A stretch of DNA of 64,000 nt from CAYRWR01 sp964428015 (GTDB lineage: Bacteria; Spirochaetota; Brevinematia; Brevinematales; CAYRWR01): the NCBI GenBank assembly GCA_964428015.1, contig CAYRWR010000001.1, forward strand, positions 239,145 through 303,144. The letters run 5' to 3'. The translations under genes were made by a program, and so were the position numbers. Each line of letters opens with the position of its first letter. Positions within the stretch are counted from its first letter, which is position 1. This document shows, piece by piece, positions 26,342 to 36,092 of the stretch. Below the pieces are notes generated by a model. That model saw only the letters and a program-made list of their open reading frames with translations. It was not told where the DNA came from and searched no databases.

Positions 26342-27691
26342 CTACAGGAGCTGAGAGGCCAGTTCCGCCAGGTGACTGCGCTCCCCTCTTTCCAGAGTGA
26401 TGTGAGCATAGATATCCTGACCTTTCATTTTGTCAATCAGATAAGTCAGGCCATTGGACCTGCTATCCAGGTAGGGAGTGTCGATCTGGTAGGGGTCTCC
26501 GGTAAACACGATCTTGGTCCCCTCACCGGCCCGGGTGATGATGGTCTTGACCTCGTGAGGAGTGAGATTCTGAGCCTCGTCCACTATAAAGAATACCTGG
26601 GATAGACTGCGCCCCCGGATATAGGCCAGCGGAGTAATGATCAGTTTTTCGTCCGCCATCAGTTTGTTTATACCAATGTACTGCTGGGAAGTCTCGTCGA
26701 ACTGGTTGCGAATCACGGACAGATTGTCGAATAGAGGCTGCATGTAGGGATCCAGTTTTTCCTGGATGTCGCCAGGGAGAAAACCCATATCACGGTTGGA
26801 TAATGGGATAATCGGTCGTGCCAGAAGGATCTGTTTATAGTTCATCTGGATTTCCAGGGCGGCTGCCAGGGCCATCAGAGTTTTTCCTGTACCGGCCTTT
26901 CCCGACAGAGATACCAGGGTGACGGCAGGATTGGTAAGGGCGTCCAGCGCGAAGGTCTGCTCTGAGTTGCGGGGCAGGATACCATAGCATTTCTTTTTTT
27001 CTACCAGTCTGAGACTTTTCTGCTGATAGTCATAGCAGGACAGCAGACTCTTGTGGGTATTGCGCAGGATATAGTATTCATATGGCTTGGGATCAATATT
27101 CAGCCCGGTCTGGTCCAGCGGGATACTATGCTCCTGGTACATCCGGTCTATGAAGTCGGTATTCACCCCCTCTACCAGGTTTCTACCGGTGTAAAGATCA
27201 TCGATATTCTGTATCATACCGGTCAGATAATCTTCCGCCTTTATACCTACACTTTTCGCCTTCATGCGCAGATTAATATCTTTTGTGACTAATACCGTCC
27301 GTTCTGACCCAAACTCTTTCATCATATTAAATGCCACAGCCAGAATACGGTGATCCGGCTTATCTTCCCAGAACAATTCTTTCAGTTCATCAGTCTTGCG
27401 GATATTGGTGGCGATGAAGATAGTACCGCCGTTTTCCATCTTGATGCCGTCGCTGTAATAATTTTCCCCCATTAGGCTATCCAGCTCCCTGGAAAATTCA
27501 CGTGCATTATAATGAATGATCTCGTGTCCTTTTTTAAAACGGTCGACTTCTTCCAGGAGGGTGATAGGGATGACTACATTGTGTTCTTCAAAAGAATATA
27601 TGGCACGGTAGTCATGCAGAACAACATTGGTGTCCAATACGAATATCTTTTTATCATTGGTAGACAGGATGCTTTTTGTTTTGTTTTCCAT
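26342..27691 (-). CDS. PIN-PhoH fusion protein
   Basis: A 449-residue protein with two domains. Residues 10-150 are a PIN-type ribonuclease domain: KIFVLDTNVVLHDYRAI with the catalytic aspartate, and later VTKDINLRMKAKSVG. Residues about 240-449 are a PhoH-family ATPase: VSLSGKAGTGKTLMALAAAL (Walker A), VFFIVDEAQNLTPHEVKTII (Walker B) and KIVFTGDPYQID. This is the YlaK/PhoH2 arrangement, believed to couple RNA cleavage with helicase activity; some act as toxin-like RNases. No antitoxin gene is adjacent. It sits alone between the MoxR operon and a DUF2141 gene. Confidence 0.9.
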   Translation of the reverse strand: MENKTKSILSTNDKKIFVLDTNVVLHDYRAIYSFEEHNVVIPITLLEEVDRFKKGHEIIHYNAREFSRELDSLMGENYYSDGIKMENGGTIFIATNIRKTDELKELFWEDKPDHRILAVAFNMMKEFGSERTVLVTKDINLRMKAKSVGIKAEDYLTGMIQNIDDLYTGRNLVEGVNTDFIDRMYQEHSIPLDQTGLNIDPKPYEYYILRNTHKSLLSCYDYQQKSLRLVEKKKCYGILPRNSEQTFALDALTNPAVTLVSLSGKAGTGKTLMALAAALEIQMNYKQILLARPIIPLSNRDMGFLPGDIQEKLDPYMQPLFDNLSVIRNQFDETSQQYIGINKLMADEKLIITPLAYIRGRSLSQVFFIVDEAQNLTPHEVKTIITRAGEGTKIVFTGDPYQIDTPYLDSRSNGLTYLIDKMKGQDIYAHITLERGERSHLAELASQLL

Positions 27692-27766
27692 ATGAGATTC
27701 CCCTTAGATAGCTATTGACTCAATATAGCATAGTATAGAAAGAATGTAAACCGCTTTTTTTGAAAT

Positions 27767-28249
27767 TTATAGGTAATATTTCATTTTAATAGTCATATTT
27801 TGCTGAGGCTGTTCCAGTATAAAAGAGGCTTCCTCAAAAGTAGGAGCCCTGAAGGTTTTATGGGCATTCCGGGAAAAGGCTATGCCCTCTCGGGGTATTC
27901 CCAGGCCGTTCTTCTGCATACGGCTGTCTCCATTTTCATCATAAAAAAAAGCTATGGCATATTCACCATAAGGCAGAGGAGGCAGCTCGATGGTCATAGT
28001 ATGATTACTTACAATGAAACTATTGGTATACACAGCCGTCTGAGGGTCTGAGGGGAAACCCGAAGAGGATCCATAGATACTGATATGTAATAATCCCTGA
28101 GGATTTCTCAGATTGGTGATTTTGAGCCCAATTTTTCCTGTGTTTTTATCCTGAGAAAAGAGCACCTCTACAGCAGTGAATAAAACGAGAAAAAAACTAA
28201 TTCTGCCCAAAACAGACATTACCGGCTTGGCTTTTTCTATCTTCTTCAT
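27767..28249 (-). CDS. DUF2141-family exported protein
   Basis: A 160-residue protein. The ATG at 28249 is preferred because AAGGGGC precedes it; an earlier in-frame start at 28300 lacks a site. A signal or anchor segment (VLGRISFFLVLFTAVEVLFS) is followed by a small beta-sandwich. It has the DUF2141 pattern: GKIGLKITNLRNPQGLLHIS, LPPLPYGEYAIAFFYDENGD, then GIPREGIAFS. Members are secreted or periplasmic proteins of unknown role. Confidence 0.8.
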   Translation of the reverse strand: MKKIEKAKPVMSVLGRISFFLVLFTAVEVLFSQDKNTGKIGLKITNLRNPQGLLHISIYGSSSGFPSDPQTAVYTNSFIVSNHTMTIELPPLPYGEYAIAFFYDENGDSRMQKNGLGIPREGIAFSRNAHKTFRAPTFEEASFILEQPQQNMTIKMKYYL

Positions 28250-28428
28250 ATTTTTGCCCCTTAATATTGTGAAAAATACGCAAACATTATACCTGCTCAC
28301 TTTTTACAGATTATCTTATGCCTTGCAGAGACGAGATATTACATGACCTAGATGAAGTTGTGAGTTCACCCCCTGAGCTTATTATAAAATTAATTAACGG
28401 AATCAGCAATTTTCAGAAATTGCGAATC

Positions 28429-28457
28429 TTGATGCAACCGCGGATAAATGCTATTAT
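28429..28457 (+). promoter_or_regulatory. Probable sigma-70 promoter of the polyprenyl synthase gene
   Basis: TTGATG (28429-28434), 17 bases, TATTAT (28452-28457), 17 bases before the ATG. The leader would be very short, but AGGAAG still fits in front of the start. Confidence 0.5.
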
Positions 28458-28474
28458 ACTAGCAGGAAGAAAAT

Positions 28475-29533
28475 ATGCTTGAAATTTTTCAGAAATACCG
28501 GCCTCAAATCCAGAAAACCATTGAAGATTATCTGGATATACAGGCTCAAACCAACCAATCCATAAACCGCTGGGGTCAGGAGATTCAGGACCGTCTGCGT
28601 CCTTTTATCTGCAGTGGAAAACTGATCCGGGGAGGTTTGTCTCTTCTGGGTTATCAGATGTACAGCGGAAAGGACTTCCACCCCGCTCTGCCTCTTGCCG
28701 CGGCTATGGAGTTCTTTCAATCGGCCTTTTTAATACATGATGATATCATGGACCAGGATCAGACACGTCGCGGAAAGCCCTCGATCTATTACCAGTATCA
28801 ATTAAACATGCAGCAAGCCGGTATCACTGAAGATGAAAGGCTGGGTCAAGCCCTGGGGGTCTGTGCCGGTGATATCAGTTTTTTCTGGGCTTATGACCTG
28901 CTTTCTCATTATGAGTGTCAGGAAATAATACGTACCCGGATTCTGAGTCTGGCTTCCCGGGAATATATCAAAGTAGGCCTGGCTCAGATGGAAGATGTGT
29001 ATTTTGGATTTCTGGAAGAGGAAGTCAGCCGGGAAGAAATACTGAACGTGTTCCGCTACAAGACTGCCCGTTATACTTTCAGCCTCCCCCTCATGCTGGG
29101 TGCTATCCTGGCTGGAGCTCCCCAGGAAGCAGTAGACAGATTGGCTAAAATGGGTGAAGCATTGGGCATCATCTTTCAGATAAAAGATGACGAATTAGGT
29201 ATCTATGGGGATAGTATAGTGACTGGTAAACCGGTAGGTTCAGACATCAGCGATGGTAAAAAGACTCTCTTCCGTCATTTTCTGATGCAAAAAGCTGAAC
29301 CACTGGAAAAACTCAAACTCAGGAGCCTTTTTGGAAATCCGCATCTCACTCCCCAGGATATCCGCTATGTGAAGGAAATGCTGGAAAGATATAATATCCA
29401 GGAAAGTATTCAGGAAGAACTGGACATACAGGCTAAAATAGCAGAACAGGAAATACGGGAAGCCAGAATAGGCGATGAATACCGTACTGTTTTGAGAGAA
29501 CTTCTGGATTACAGTCTGCACAGGTCTATCTGA
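28475..29533 (+). CDS. Polyprenyl (geranylgeranyl-type) diphosphate synthase
   Basis: A 352-residue trans-prenyltransferase. The first aspartate-rich motif is LIHDDIMDQDQTRRG with the RRG that follows it in the family. The second is FQIKDDELGIYGD. SGKLIRGG matches the IPP/lysine-arginine site. These enzymes condense IPP with allylic diphosphates to give C15-C40 chains; the product length cannot be read with certainty. ATG behind AGGAAGAAAAT. Its stop is directly adjacent to the stop of the convergent ispH gene, so two isoprenoid genes face each other. Confidence 0.9.
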   Translation: MLEIFQKYRPQIQKTIEDYLDIQAQTNQSINRWGQEIQDRLRPFICSGKLIRGGLSLLGYQMYSGKDFHPALPLAAAMEFFQSAFLIHDDIMDQDQTRRGKPSIYYQYQLNMQQAGITEDERLGQALGVCAGDISFFWAYDLLSHYECQEIIRTRILSLASREYIKVGLAQMEDVYFGFLEEEVSREEILNVFRYKTARYTFSLPLMLGAILAGAPQEAVDRLAKMGEALGIIFQIKDDELGIYGDSIVTGKPVGSDISDGKKTLFRHFLMQKAEPLEKLKLRSLFGNPHLTPQDIRYVKEMLERYNIQESIQEELDIQAKIAEQEIREARIGDEYRTVLRELLDYSLHRSI

Positions 29534-30421
29534 TCATTGATTTTCCAGCCATTGTACAATTTCACTTTCCACAAATTCAGGGGTCGAACTGGATGATACT
29601 ACCTGAGCAGTTTTACATCCCGTTAGATCCAGCCCCAGAGACTGAAGATGCTTCAAATCAGGTACAAACCAGGTGTTCTCAGATTTCTGTTTCAGGATTT
29701 TATAAAGTTTGTTGGCATTGGATGACATTTCGTCACCTACCACCACAGTGAGATCTACCCCTTTCTGTATCTCCAGAGCCTCTTCTTCTCGTCTGGAAGT
29801 AATTGAGCAAATAGAGTCAATCACCTTAATCTCCCGGGTAGCTTCGAACACACCCCGCAGAAGCCCTTCCGATTGGCGGAATAATTCCAGACTTCCTGTA
29901 GTCTGGGAAATGAGTAAAACTTTATTATACTTTTCAAATTCAGGGTGAAAACTCTGCCCCTTTTGCCAGTTTTCTATTTTTTCCAGGTCCCCCGCATCTT
30001 CGATTATAAAATAAGCGTCAGCATAACTGACCAGTCCCTGCATTTCGGGGTGATCTTTCTTCCCTGAGATGAAAACAAAAAATCCATCCCTGGCATGTTC
30101 CTCTATCAACATCTGGAGTTTTTTTACTTTGTAGCAGGTGAGATCCAGTACTTCGAAATCCTTTTCCACCTCCTGCTGAATGCTTTTATCCATTCCATGG
30201 GTGCGTACCACCACACTGGACCTTTTACTGATATACTCGAGGTCTTCGATAGTATGCACTCCATTGTTTTCCAGAAATTCGATATAATTGCTGTTGTGTA
30301 TAAGATGCCCCAGGATGTATATTTGTTTTTCCGGAAATTCCTGTTTTTCAGCGAATATTTTTTTCTCGGCTAGTTTGACCCCCGGACAAAAACCGGAAAA
30401 TCCCGGTAAATATACTTTCAT
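29534..30421 (-). CDS. ispH: 4-hydroxy-3-methylbut-2-enyl diphosphate reductase (divergent)
   Basis: A 295-residue protein starting at ATG 30421 behind AGGAG. The three cluster cysteines of IspH are present: GFCPGVK, LTCYKVKKL and DSICSITSRR. Substrate-binding blocks are also seen: LIHNSNYIEFL, VVRTHGMDK, DHPEMQGLV and SQTTGSLE. IspH uses a 4Fe-4S cluster to make IPP and DMAPP in the MEP pathway. The sequence is more divergent than usual (GDEMSSNAN for the common SSNS block). It overlaps no other gene and converges with the polyprenyl synthase gene. Confidence 0.82.
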   Translation of the reverse strand: MKVYLPGFSGFCPGVKLAEKKIFAEKQEFPEKQIYILGHLIHNSNYIEFLENNGVHTIEDLEYISKRSSVVVRTHGMDKSIQQEVEKDFEVLDLTCYKVKKLQMLIEEHARDGFFVFISGKKDHPEMQGLVSYADAYFIIEDAGDLEKIENWQKGQSFHPEFEKYNKVLLISQTTGSLELFRQSEGLLRGVFEATREIKVIDSICSITSRREEEALEIQKGVDLTVVVGDEMSSNANKLYKILKQKSENTWFVPDLKHLQSLGLDLTGCKTAQVVSSSSTPEFVESEIVQWLENQ

Positions 30422-30592
30422 TCTGACTCCTGTCTTGCGACTCATCATACTACCCACACTCCGGATATATTCCGGAATCAGAGCTAAGATTATAGCACAA
30501 ATGTCCGCAAAGTGGCAATTCAGCTCTAATTAATTTGCATCCCGAATAGAAACAGGCTACAATACATAAAATTCAAACCACAGGACATTTCT

Positions 30593-31924
30593 ATGAAAAA
30601 ATTCAGTTTGACAATAATTATTATGGCTATGTTGGCACCAATCTACGCTAAAGAGGACATTATGCCTGTATTTTCCGAAATATTCAGTCAGGTAGAAAAG
30701 CAGTCGAGTCTGGAAGGGCAACAGAAAACCTGGACAGACTGGGTAGAGTCTCACCCCGATGTACTCATCCCCCATCTGTCTGAGGGGATGATTACCTTTA
30801 TATATGCCGACATGAACAAAGCCGAAAAGGCGGTGCAGGATGTAGAACTCACTACTTTTCAGGGTAGTAAATCAGACCAGGTAGTCAAACTGAAAAGATG
30901 GAAAAAGACTATACTCTATAGTATCACAATTAAAGCTCCCCAGAATCTGGAGACTTTTGGGTATGAGTATCACATTTATCGTGACGGAAAGAAAAAAAAA
31001 GCGGCAGAACTCAATAATCATGCTGTGAACTTTAAAGCCGGAAAAAGAAACGCGATTATAGATCCCCAGAGTACTCATGGAGTGGTCCTGATGCTGGATG
31101 CCCCTCGTCCTCTAAGCAAGCTGAAAAAGCGTAAAATCTGGGTTTATCTGCCGGCTGGGTATTTCCAGGACAGCACCCGGGACTATCCGGTGTTTTATAT
31201 GCAGGATGGACAGAACCTGTGGGACTATAAAAACATGCCCTACGGGGGGTGGAAGATGGATTCCACCGCTGATCAATTGATACAATCCGGCAAAGTAGAA
31301 CCATTCATCATTATAGGGGTTGAAAATTCCTCAGATCGGGCTTTTGAGTATGTAGGGTTTTCTATGCTGTACAATATGGATAAAGAGGGATTTATCAGCA
31401 AATATCCCCAGTTCAAGACTCAGATTGAGTCAGCGCCCCGCCTCTCAGCTGATTTCGTGGACTATTTTGTCAAGCAGATCATGCCCTGGGCAGAAACTCA
31501 CTTCCGCATTAAAAAAGGCAAAGAATCAACTACCATTGGCGGCTCCAGTTTCGGCGCGGGTGTCTCCCTGCAGATAGCATTTCGCTATCCTGACCTGTTT
31601 TCCAAAGTAGCCTCTTTATCCGGCGGAAATTATCCGGCGGAAGAAATCGGTCCACAGTATCTGAAACCTTTCAATGTCTTCCCATATTTAATAGAAAAAT
31701 TGATGCCCACCAAGCCGTCGTTCAAAATTTATCTGCATTGCGGAGATCAGGACCTGGATGCTAATTTTATCAAACTGACCCGTAAAATGCATGAAGCTCT
31801 GCTTAAAAAAGGCTGGAAGGAAAACTTAGATTTGTACTATGTCATTGATCAGGGAAAAGGCCACAACGAAAAAACCTGGGCGGCCCGCATGCCGGAAGTA
31901 GTGGAATACTTTTATGGAAAATAG
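30593..31924 (+). CDS. Exported esterase of the enterochelin-esterase (putative esterase) family
   Basis: A 443-residue protein with a signal peptide (MKKFSLTIIIMAMLAPIYA). Residues about 90-160 form an E-set/CBM48-like domain (TFGYEYHIYRDGKKKKAAE). From about residue 175 the esterase fold follows: KIWVYLPAGYFQ, VFYMQDGQNLWDY, then the nucleophile elbow IGGSSFGAGVSL with catalytic serine, and a late GQGKGHNEKTWA-like block (here DQGKGHNEKTWAAR) carrying the histidine. This resembles the Fes/D-esterase group that cleaves siderophore or sugar esters. It stands alone and nothing nearby names the substrate. Confidence 0.85.
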   Translation: MKKFSLTIIIMAMLAPIYAKEDIMPVFSEIFSQVEKQSSLEGQQKTWTDWVESHPDVLIPHLSEGMITFIYADMNKAEKAVQDVELTTFQGSKSDQVVKLKRWKKTILYSITIKAPQNLETFGYEYHIYRDGKKKKAAELNNHAVNFKAGKRNAIIDPQSTHGVVLMLDAPRPLSKLKKRKIWVYLPAGYFQDSTRDYPVFYMQDGQNLWDYKNMPYGGWKMDSTADQLIQSGKVEPFIIIGVENSSDRAFEYVGFSMLYNMDKEGFISKYPQFKTQIESAPRLSADFVDYFVKQIMPWAETHFRIKKGKESTTIGGSSFGAGVSLQIAFRYPDLFSKVASLSGGNYPAEEIGPQYLKPFNVFPYLIEKLMPTKPSFKIYLHCGDQDLDANFIKLTRKMHEALLKKGWKENLDLYYVIDQGKGHNEKTWAARMPEVVEYFYGK

Positions 31925-31946
31925 CCCCATTCTGGAATGGTAAGTC

Positions 31947-32936
31947 TTATTCTCTACGCGATTTTTCGGTTTGCTGGTAGTGTTGCTTTTGTTTGTCATC
32001 AGGTATAGTACTGGTTAAATGGTCTACATAGATCACCTGCTGGTCAAAATCAATAAACACTTTTCTTTCCTTAAAAAAGCCCAGACCTAAAGCACCTTCG
32101 CCAAACATGGTATTCATAGGAACCCCTACAAATATTTGGGGCCCCAGGTGCTGGCCGGAAATCTGTAAATCATCCGTATAGAGATAAATAGTATTTGCTT
32201 TGCTGAAATTCACATCACCAGGATGCTGATTTTCCAGGTCAAGGGCTTTATTGATCTCTTTATCCGTGAGTAATTTCCTGACCTGGGAAGAATTAATGGA
32301 TAAAGTATGATAGTGATAGCCGTTCCAGCGGTCCGGTATTACCACTCCGCTATCCAGGATCATCCTGCCTTTACCCATATCCTGTTCATAGACATCGAGC
32401 CAGATAAGATTATCCAGTTCAAAGGAAATCAAGGGCCAGGATTTAATGTATTCCGGAACAATACCGTATCGGGTATAGAGCTCTATATATCCTTCCTGAT
32501 AGTCTATCAGGATATTAAAATTGGTCAGCACCCCCAGGCCCAACACAGCTCTGCCTAGTCCGCCGTACTTCCAGACTTCGACATCCGCTAACTCCAGAGA
32601 ATCACCCCATTTCAGTTCAGGAGCAGTGTACACAGAAATACCCCCGGAAGAATCTCCCCACATGGTCTGTGCTTCCACTTTTGCATCACTGCGGGATAAA
32701 TCCAGCTCTTGAATCAGAGCTTTTTCCATCAACAGAGAACCTGAAAAGCCCGTGTCCAGTAATGCAGAAAAGGTTTGACCTTTTACCTGGAGTTGAACAT
32801 GGATAGCACCATTATCCCGGTTGATCGCCAAAGGCATACGGTAAATGCGATAGCTGGGATCAGGGACCGGTCTTAAATCCTGCCTGCAGGACACTAAAGA
32901 AATACTGAATATCAAAACGAACCAGTAGCTTTTCAA
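31947..32936 (-). CDS. Two-lobed aspartic-protease-like lipoprotein
   Basis: A 329-residue lipoprotein (ISLVSC lipobox). The first lobe has the retropepsin active-site motif ALLDTGFSG (Asp61) and later VLGLGVLTNFNILIDYQ (131-147). The second lobe has MILDSGVVIP (Asp195) and GALGLGFFKERKVFIDFDQ (281-299). Each D-[TS]-G is followed by an ALGLG and an ID[YF]-Q block, so the gene looks like an internal duplication giving a pepsin-like two-lobe enzyme in one chain. Bacterial members more often have one lobe. It lies alone downstream of tRNA-Val and its terminator. Confidence 0.7.
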   Translation of the reverse strand: MKSYWFVLIFSISLVSCRQDLRPVPDPSYRIYRMPLAINRDNGAIHVQLQVKGQTFSALLDTGFSGSLLMEKALIQELDLSRSDAKVEAQTMWGDSSGGISVYTAPELKWGDSLELADVEVWKYGGLGRAVLGLGVLTNFNILIDYQEGYIELYTRYGIVPEYIKSWPLISFELDNLIWLDVYEQDMGKGRMILDSGVVIPDRWNGYHYHTLSINSSQVRKLLTDKEINKALDLENQHPGDVNFSKANTIYLYTDDLQISGQHLGPQIFVGVPMNTMFGEGALGLGFFKERKVFIDFDQQVIYVDHLTSTIPDDKQKQHYQQTEKSRRE

Positions 32937-32957
32937 GATATCCTCCTGAAAGAAAAA

Positions 32958-32975
32958 CCCCCTCCTAAGAGGGGG
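32958..32975 (-). terminator. Terminator of the tRNA gene
   Basis: On the minus strand CCCCCTC-TTAG-GAGGGGG is followed by TTTTTCTTTC, directly after the tRNA 3' end and 21 bases before the start of the aspartic-protease gene. Confidence 0.88.
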
Positions 32976-32979
32976 ATTA

Positions 32980-33053
<74 letters not shown>

Positions 33054-33161
33054 TAAGCAGGAATATTATATACTAATTGAATTTTTATTTCAAGCAACAG
33101 GAAACTTTCAAAGCTTGTATATTGTTTTAAAGGGGTGTAAACTCAATTAGAGGCTGACACT

Positions 33162-34505
33162 ATGCGAAAAATTTTTTTCCTTTTTCCCATTCTCGTCGCA
33201 ATGATTTCATCTACCTGCGCCCGTTCCATTCGCCCTGAACAGGAGTCTACGCTCTACTGGAATCTGCAAAGGCCCCTGAAACTGAAAATCCCTTTTTCCG
33301 GTAATTTGAAAAAAGGGCTGGATGTAGTTTTCCAGGATGGTGACCGGGTAATCTACTTGAGTAACCAGATAAATCACCTTTCCCCCAGTAATATGGTGAT
33401 ACAGATCCGATATCCTGAACTATTACCCCTGCCTCAGGGAGATGTCTTTTATCTCAGTCTGCGTCCCAAGGGCAGCCGTAAAGAAATCCAGAGTTACGCG
33501 GTCATACCCGATTATACCCCCCCCACACTTTCCATTCTGGCCCATTCCCCCCATATCAAGCAAGGTGGCAGTGCGGTGGTAATTTATGAAGCCAGGGATG
33601 AATTTCTTAAATCCACCTATATTATTGATAACCGGGGACAGGTATTTCATCCTCAGGAATTTATGGAAAAAGGGTACTATATCAGTCTGTTCACCTGGTT
33701 TATTCCCTGGGAAAAACATGCCGCTTTGATAATTGCTGAAGATCAGGCAGGTAATATTTCCTCCAATAGTATCGATCTGGAATCCATACGAATAAAGATT
33801 CCGGTTTCCATTCTGGAAGTTAATCCTGATTTTGTAGCCAAAAAAAGCAAAGAACTCAATATGGGTAAAGACACCAAAGAAGATCAGATGGGCTATAAAG
33901 AAGTGAATAAAAAACTCAGTGAGTCCTCTCAGGTTAGTGTATCTTATCTTAGCTCTTATGTTTTTCCGGAACAGGTCCGCGAATTAAAATTTGTGGCTTT
34001 TAAACCCTTTGCCAAACACCGTACCAGTTCAGAGTATGGAAAACTGAGACGTTATCAGTATCAGGGAAAGATTACCAAAGAAAGTTATCATCTGGGAGTG
34101 GACCTCACCTTTATTGCCAATACACTCATCTATTGTTCCAATCCCGGAAAAGTGATGTTCTCAGGATATAACGGGGGCTATGGCAACTCCATGCTGATTC
34201 ATCATGGATTGGGTCTATACACCATGTATGGACATTGTCATGAACTCCTGGTTAAAGAAAATGACCAACTGGAAGCCGGTACTCTGATCGGTAAAAGCGG
34301 CCAGACAGGCTTTGCTACTGGTGATCACCTGCATTTTTCCGTGTTAATACAGGGAGTGTATGCTGACCCTCTGGAGTGGATGGATTCCCAGTGGCTTGAA
34401 TCCAACATTGAGTCGGTAATAAAGACTGCGCGTCGTATCATTGCAATCAGGAATTATCAGACTGTATTGGATTTAAAAAACAATTCCATTAATCGCAACC
34501 CTTGA
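33162..34505 (+). CDS. M23-family metallopeptidase lipoprotein
   Basis: A 447-residue protein with an N-terminal signal and a possible lipobox (VAMISSTC). The first ~290 residues are beta-rich without a recognised family. The C-terminal ~150 residues are a LytM/M23 domain with intact zinc ligands: HLGVD (HxxxD) and GDHLHFSV (HxH). It also carries the GYGNSMLIHHGLGLYTMYGHC block. M23 enzymes cut peptidoglycan cross-links or bind them in the periplasm. It stands alone behind a GAGGCTGACACT ribosome site. Confidence 0.88.
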   Translation: MRKIFFLFPILVAMISSTCARSIRPEQESTLYWNLQRPLKLKIPFSGNLKKGLDVVFQDGDRVIYLSNQINHLSPSNMVIQIRYPELLPLPQGDVFYLSLRPKGSRKEIQSYAVIPDYTPPTLSILAHSPHIKQGGSAVVIYEARDEFLKSTYIIDNRGQVFHPQEFMEKGYYISLFTWFIPWEKHAALIIAEDQAGNISSNSIDLESIRIKIPVSILEVNPDFVAKKSKELNMGKDTKEDQMGYKEVNKKLSESSQVSVSYLSSYVFPEQVRELKFVAFKPFAKHRTSSEYGKLRRYQYQGKITKESYHLGVDLTFIANTLIYCSNPGKVMFSGYNGGYGNSMLIHHGLGLYTMYGHCHELLVKENDQLEAGTLIGKSGQTGFATGDHLHFSVLIQGVYADPLEWMDSQWLESNIESVIKTARRIIAIRNYQTVLDLKNNSINRNP

Positions 34506-34598
34506 AACACCTGTTTTTTCATGATATATTCCCGGTATAATTTCCAAATTTTTCATTTTTCCCTTAAAATATCAAGCGAAACTAATAGGAGGATATAG

Positions 34599-36032
34599 AT
34601 GAAAAGAATGATATGGGGCCTCAGTGTATTAATTTGTGTCTTTATCTCAAAAAATCTGTTCGCACTGGATCCTGCGGCAGTTCTGCCTGAAGATTCCAAG
34701 CTGGTGGTTGTCCTCAAGGATTTCACCTGGGTAGAGAAAATGGCCACATCCATGGAAGATGATCAGGAAGATAAAGAAAAAGTGGATACTATCCTTTCCC
34801 AGATTAACAAAGATGAGACAGCTGTGATGGCCTATTTTGGAAAATCCCCAGATCTGAAAGAAATGGGAAATAGTTTTGAATCCAACCTGGTAATTGTGTT
34901 TAAATTAAGTGTGTCACCGGATGAATTCTATAAAACTATCGAGGGACTGACAGAATCTCAGATGAAGAAAGAAAAAAACGGAGTGGTCAGTTTTGACAAG
35001 GTGTATTTACTCCCCTTGGCTGATAATCAGATGGCACTGGCTCCTGTAGCCGATGTGCTGAACCGCTATAAAAAAGCTAAAATGATTGCTACATCAAAAT
35101 CCTCTGATGCCCAATCTATACAGGCATTTCTGAAAGACTACCAATCCAAGCCTGTTTCTGCAATCATGGTGCCTTCCGTATATGATAAATTTATCAAAGA
35201 CAATAAACTGGAATTTCCCAAAGAACTAGGAAAATTTGATATGCTGAAAGATATCAAAGATCTGATCCTGTATGTGGAAGACAATAGTATGGTGATCAGC
35301 CTGCGCATGAAAAACAGCTCCACAGCTTTGAAAAACATTTTTGCCTCACAGAACAAAAACATCACAGTAGAGCAGTTCGCAAAGACTGATCCTACCGCTT
35401 ATCTTGAACTGGCCTTTTCACGGGACTTTCTGAGCACCGTGCTGAACTATGTTATGTCATCCAAAGGATCAGAAATGCCCGAGGGTACTATAGACAATGT
35501 ACTGGGCAACATGACAGGTAATTTCGGTATCACCCTATACCCTGCTCCCGGTAAAACTGAAAAGGAACTGATGTCTGGTGTGCCTGACATGCTGGTATTT
35601 ATCGGAGCTCCATCTGATACTTCAGCCACCATGCTGCTGGGAGTAATAGGCGGATTTTCACCCCTGACCACTATTAAGATCGCTGATAAAGAAGTCTTTG
35701 TCATGGAGACTGGTCAGGATGAAATGAAATTCTATCTTACTGTAGACAAATCACATGTTGTGGGCTGTAATAATAAAACTATACTGACTGATTACCTGAA
35801 AAACTCGAAGTCTGGAAAAGAAACATTTATTAATGAAATGGTAACTAAGATAAGTGACACTGAAGTAATGGGTTTGTCTATGTATCTCAAGGTCAAATCT
35901 ATACTGGAAGCTGTAGGGGATGAACTGCCCTTTGGCGAAGTAACAGAAAAATCCACCGTCGAAAAAGGACTCCTGTACATTGGACCCAGTACCAATTATG
36001 ATGCTTTCAATATCAAGATCCTCTACAAATAA
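34599..36032 (+). CDS. Large exported protein of unknown function
   Basis: A 477-residue protein with a signal peptide (MKRMIWGLSVLICVFISKNLFA) behind TAATAGGAGG. The mature part opens with DPAAVLPEDSKLVVVLKDFTWVEK and alternates strands and helices, with a repeated pattern of the type LVVVLK...MAYFG and LILYVEDNSMVISLRM. This recalls the DUF3352-like proteins that occur in many bacteria, but the match is not certain. No catalytic motif is visible. A strong terminator follows directly. Confidence 0.7.
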   Translation: MKRMIWGLSVLICVFISKNLFALDPAAVLPEDSKLVVVLKDFTWVEKMATSMEDDQEDKEKVDTILSQINKDETAVMAYFGKSPDLKEMGNSFESNLVIVFKLSVSPDEFYKTIEGLTESQMKKEKNGVVSFDKVYLLPLADNQMALAPVADVLNRYKKAKMIATSKSSDAQSIQAFLKDYQSKPVSAIMVPSVYDKFIKDNKLEFPKELGKFDMLKDIKDLILYVEDNSMVISLRMKNSSTALKNIFASQNKNITVEQFAKTDPTAYLELAFSRDFLSTVLNYVMSSKGSEMPEGTIDNVLGNMTGNFGITLYPAPGKTEKELMSGVPDMLVFIGAPSDTSATMLLGVIGGFSPLTTIKIADKEVFVMETGQDEMKFYLTVDKSHVVGCNNKTILTDYLKNSKSGKETFINEMVTKISDTEVMGLSMYLKVKSILEAVGDELPFGEVTEKSTVEKGLLYIGPSTNYDAFNIKILYK

Positions 36033-36048
36033 TTTTTTCACCATCATG

Positions 36049-36078
36049 AGGCCGTCTTTTAAAAAGACGGCCTTTTTT
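36049..36078 (+). terminator. Intrinsic terminator
   Basis: AGGCCGTCTTTT pairs with AAAAGACGGCCT and runs into T7, 17 bases after the stop of the exported protein gene. Confidence 0.93.
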
Positions 36079-36092
36079 TATGGCTATAGGCA

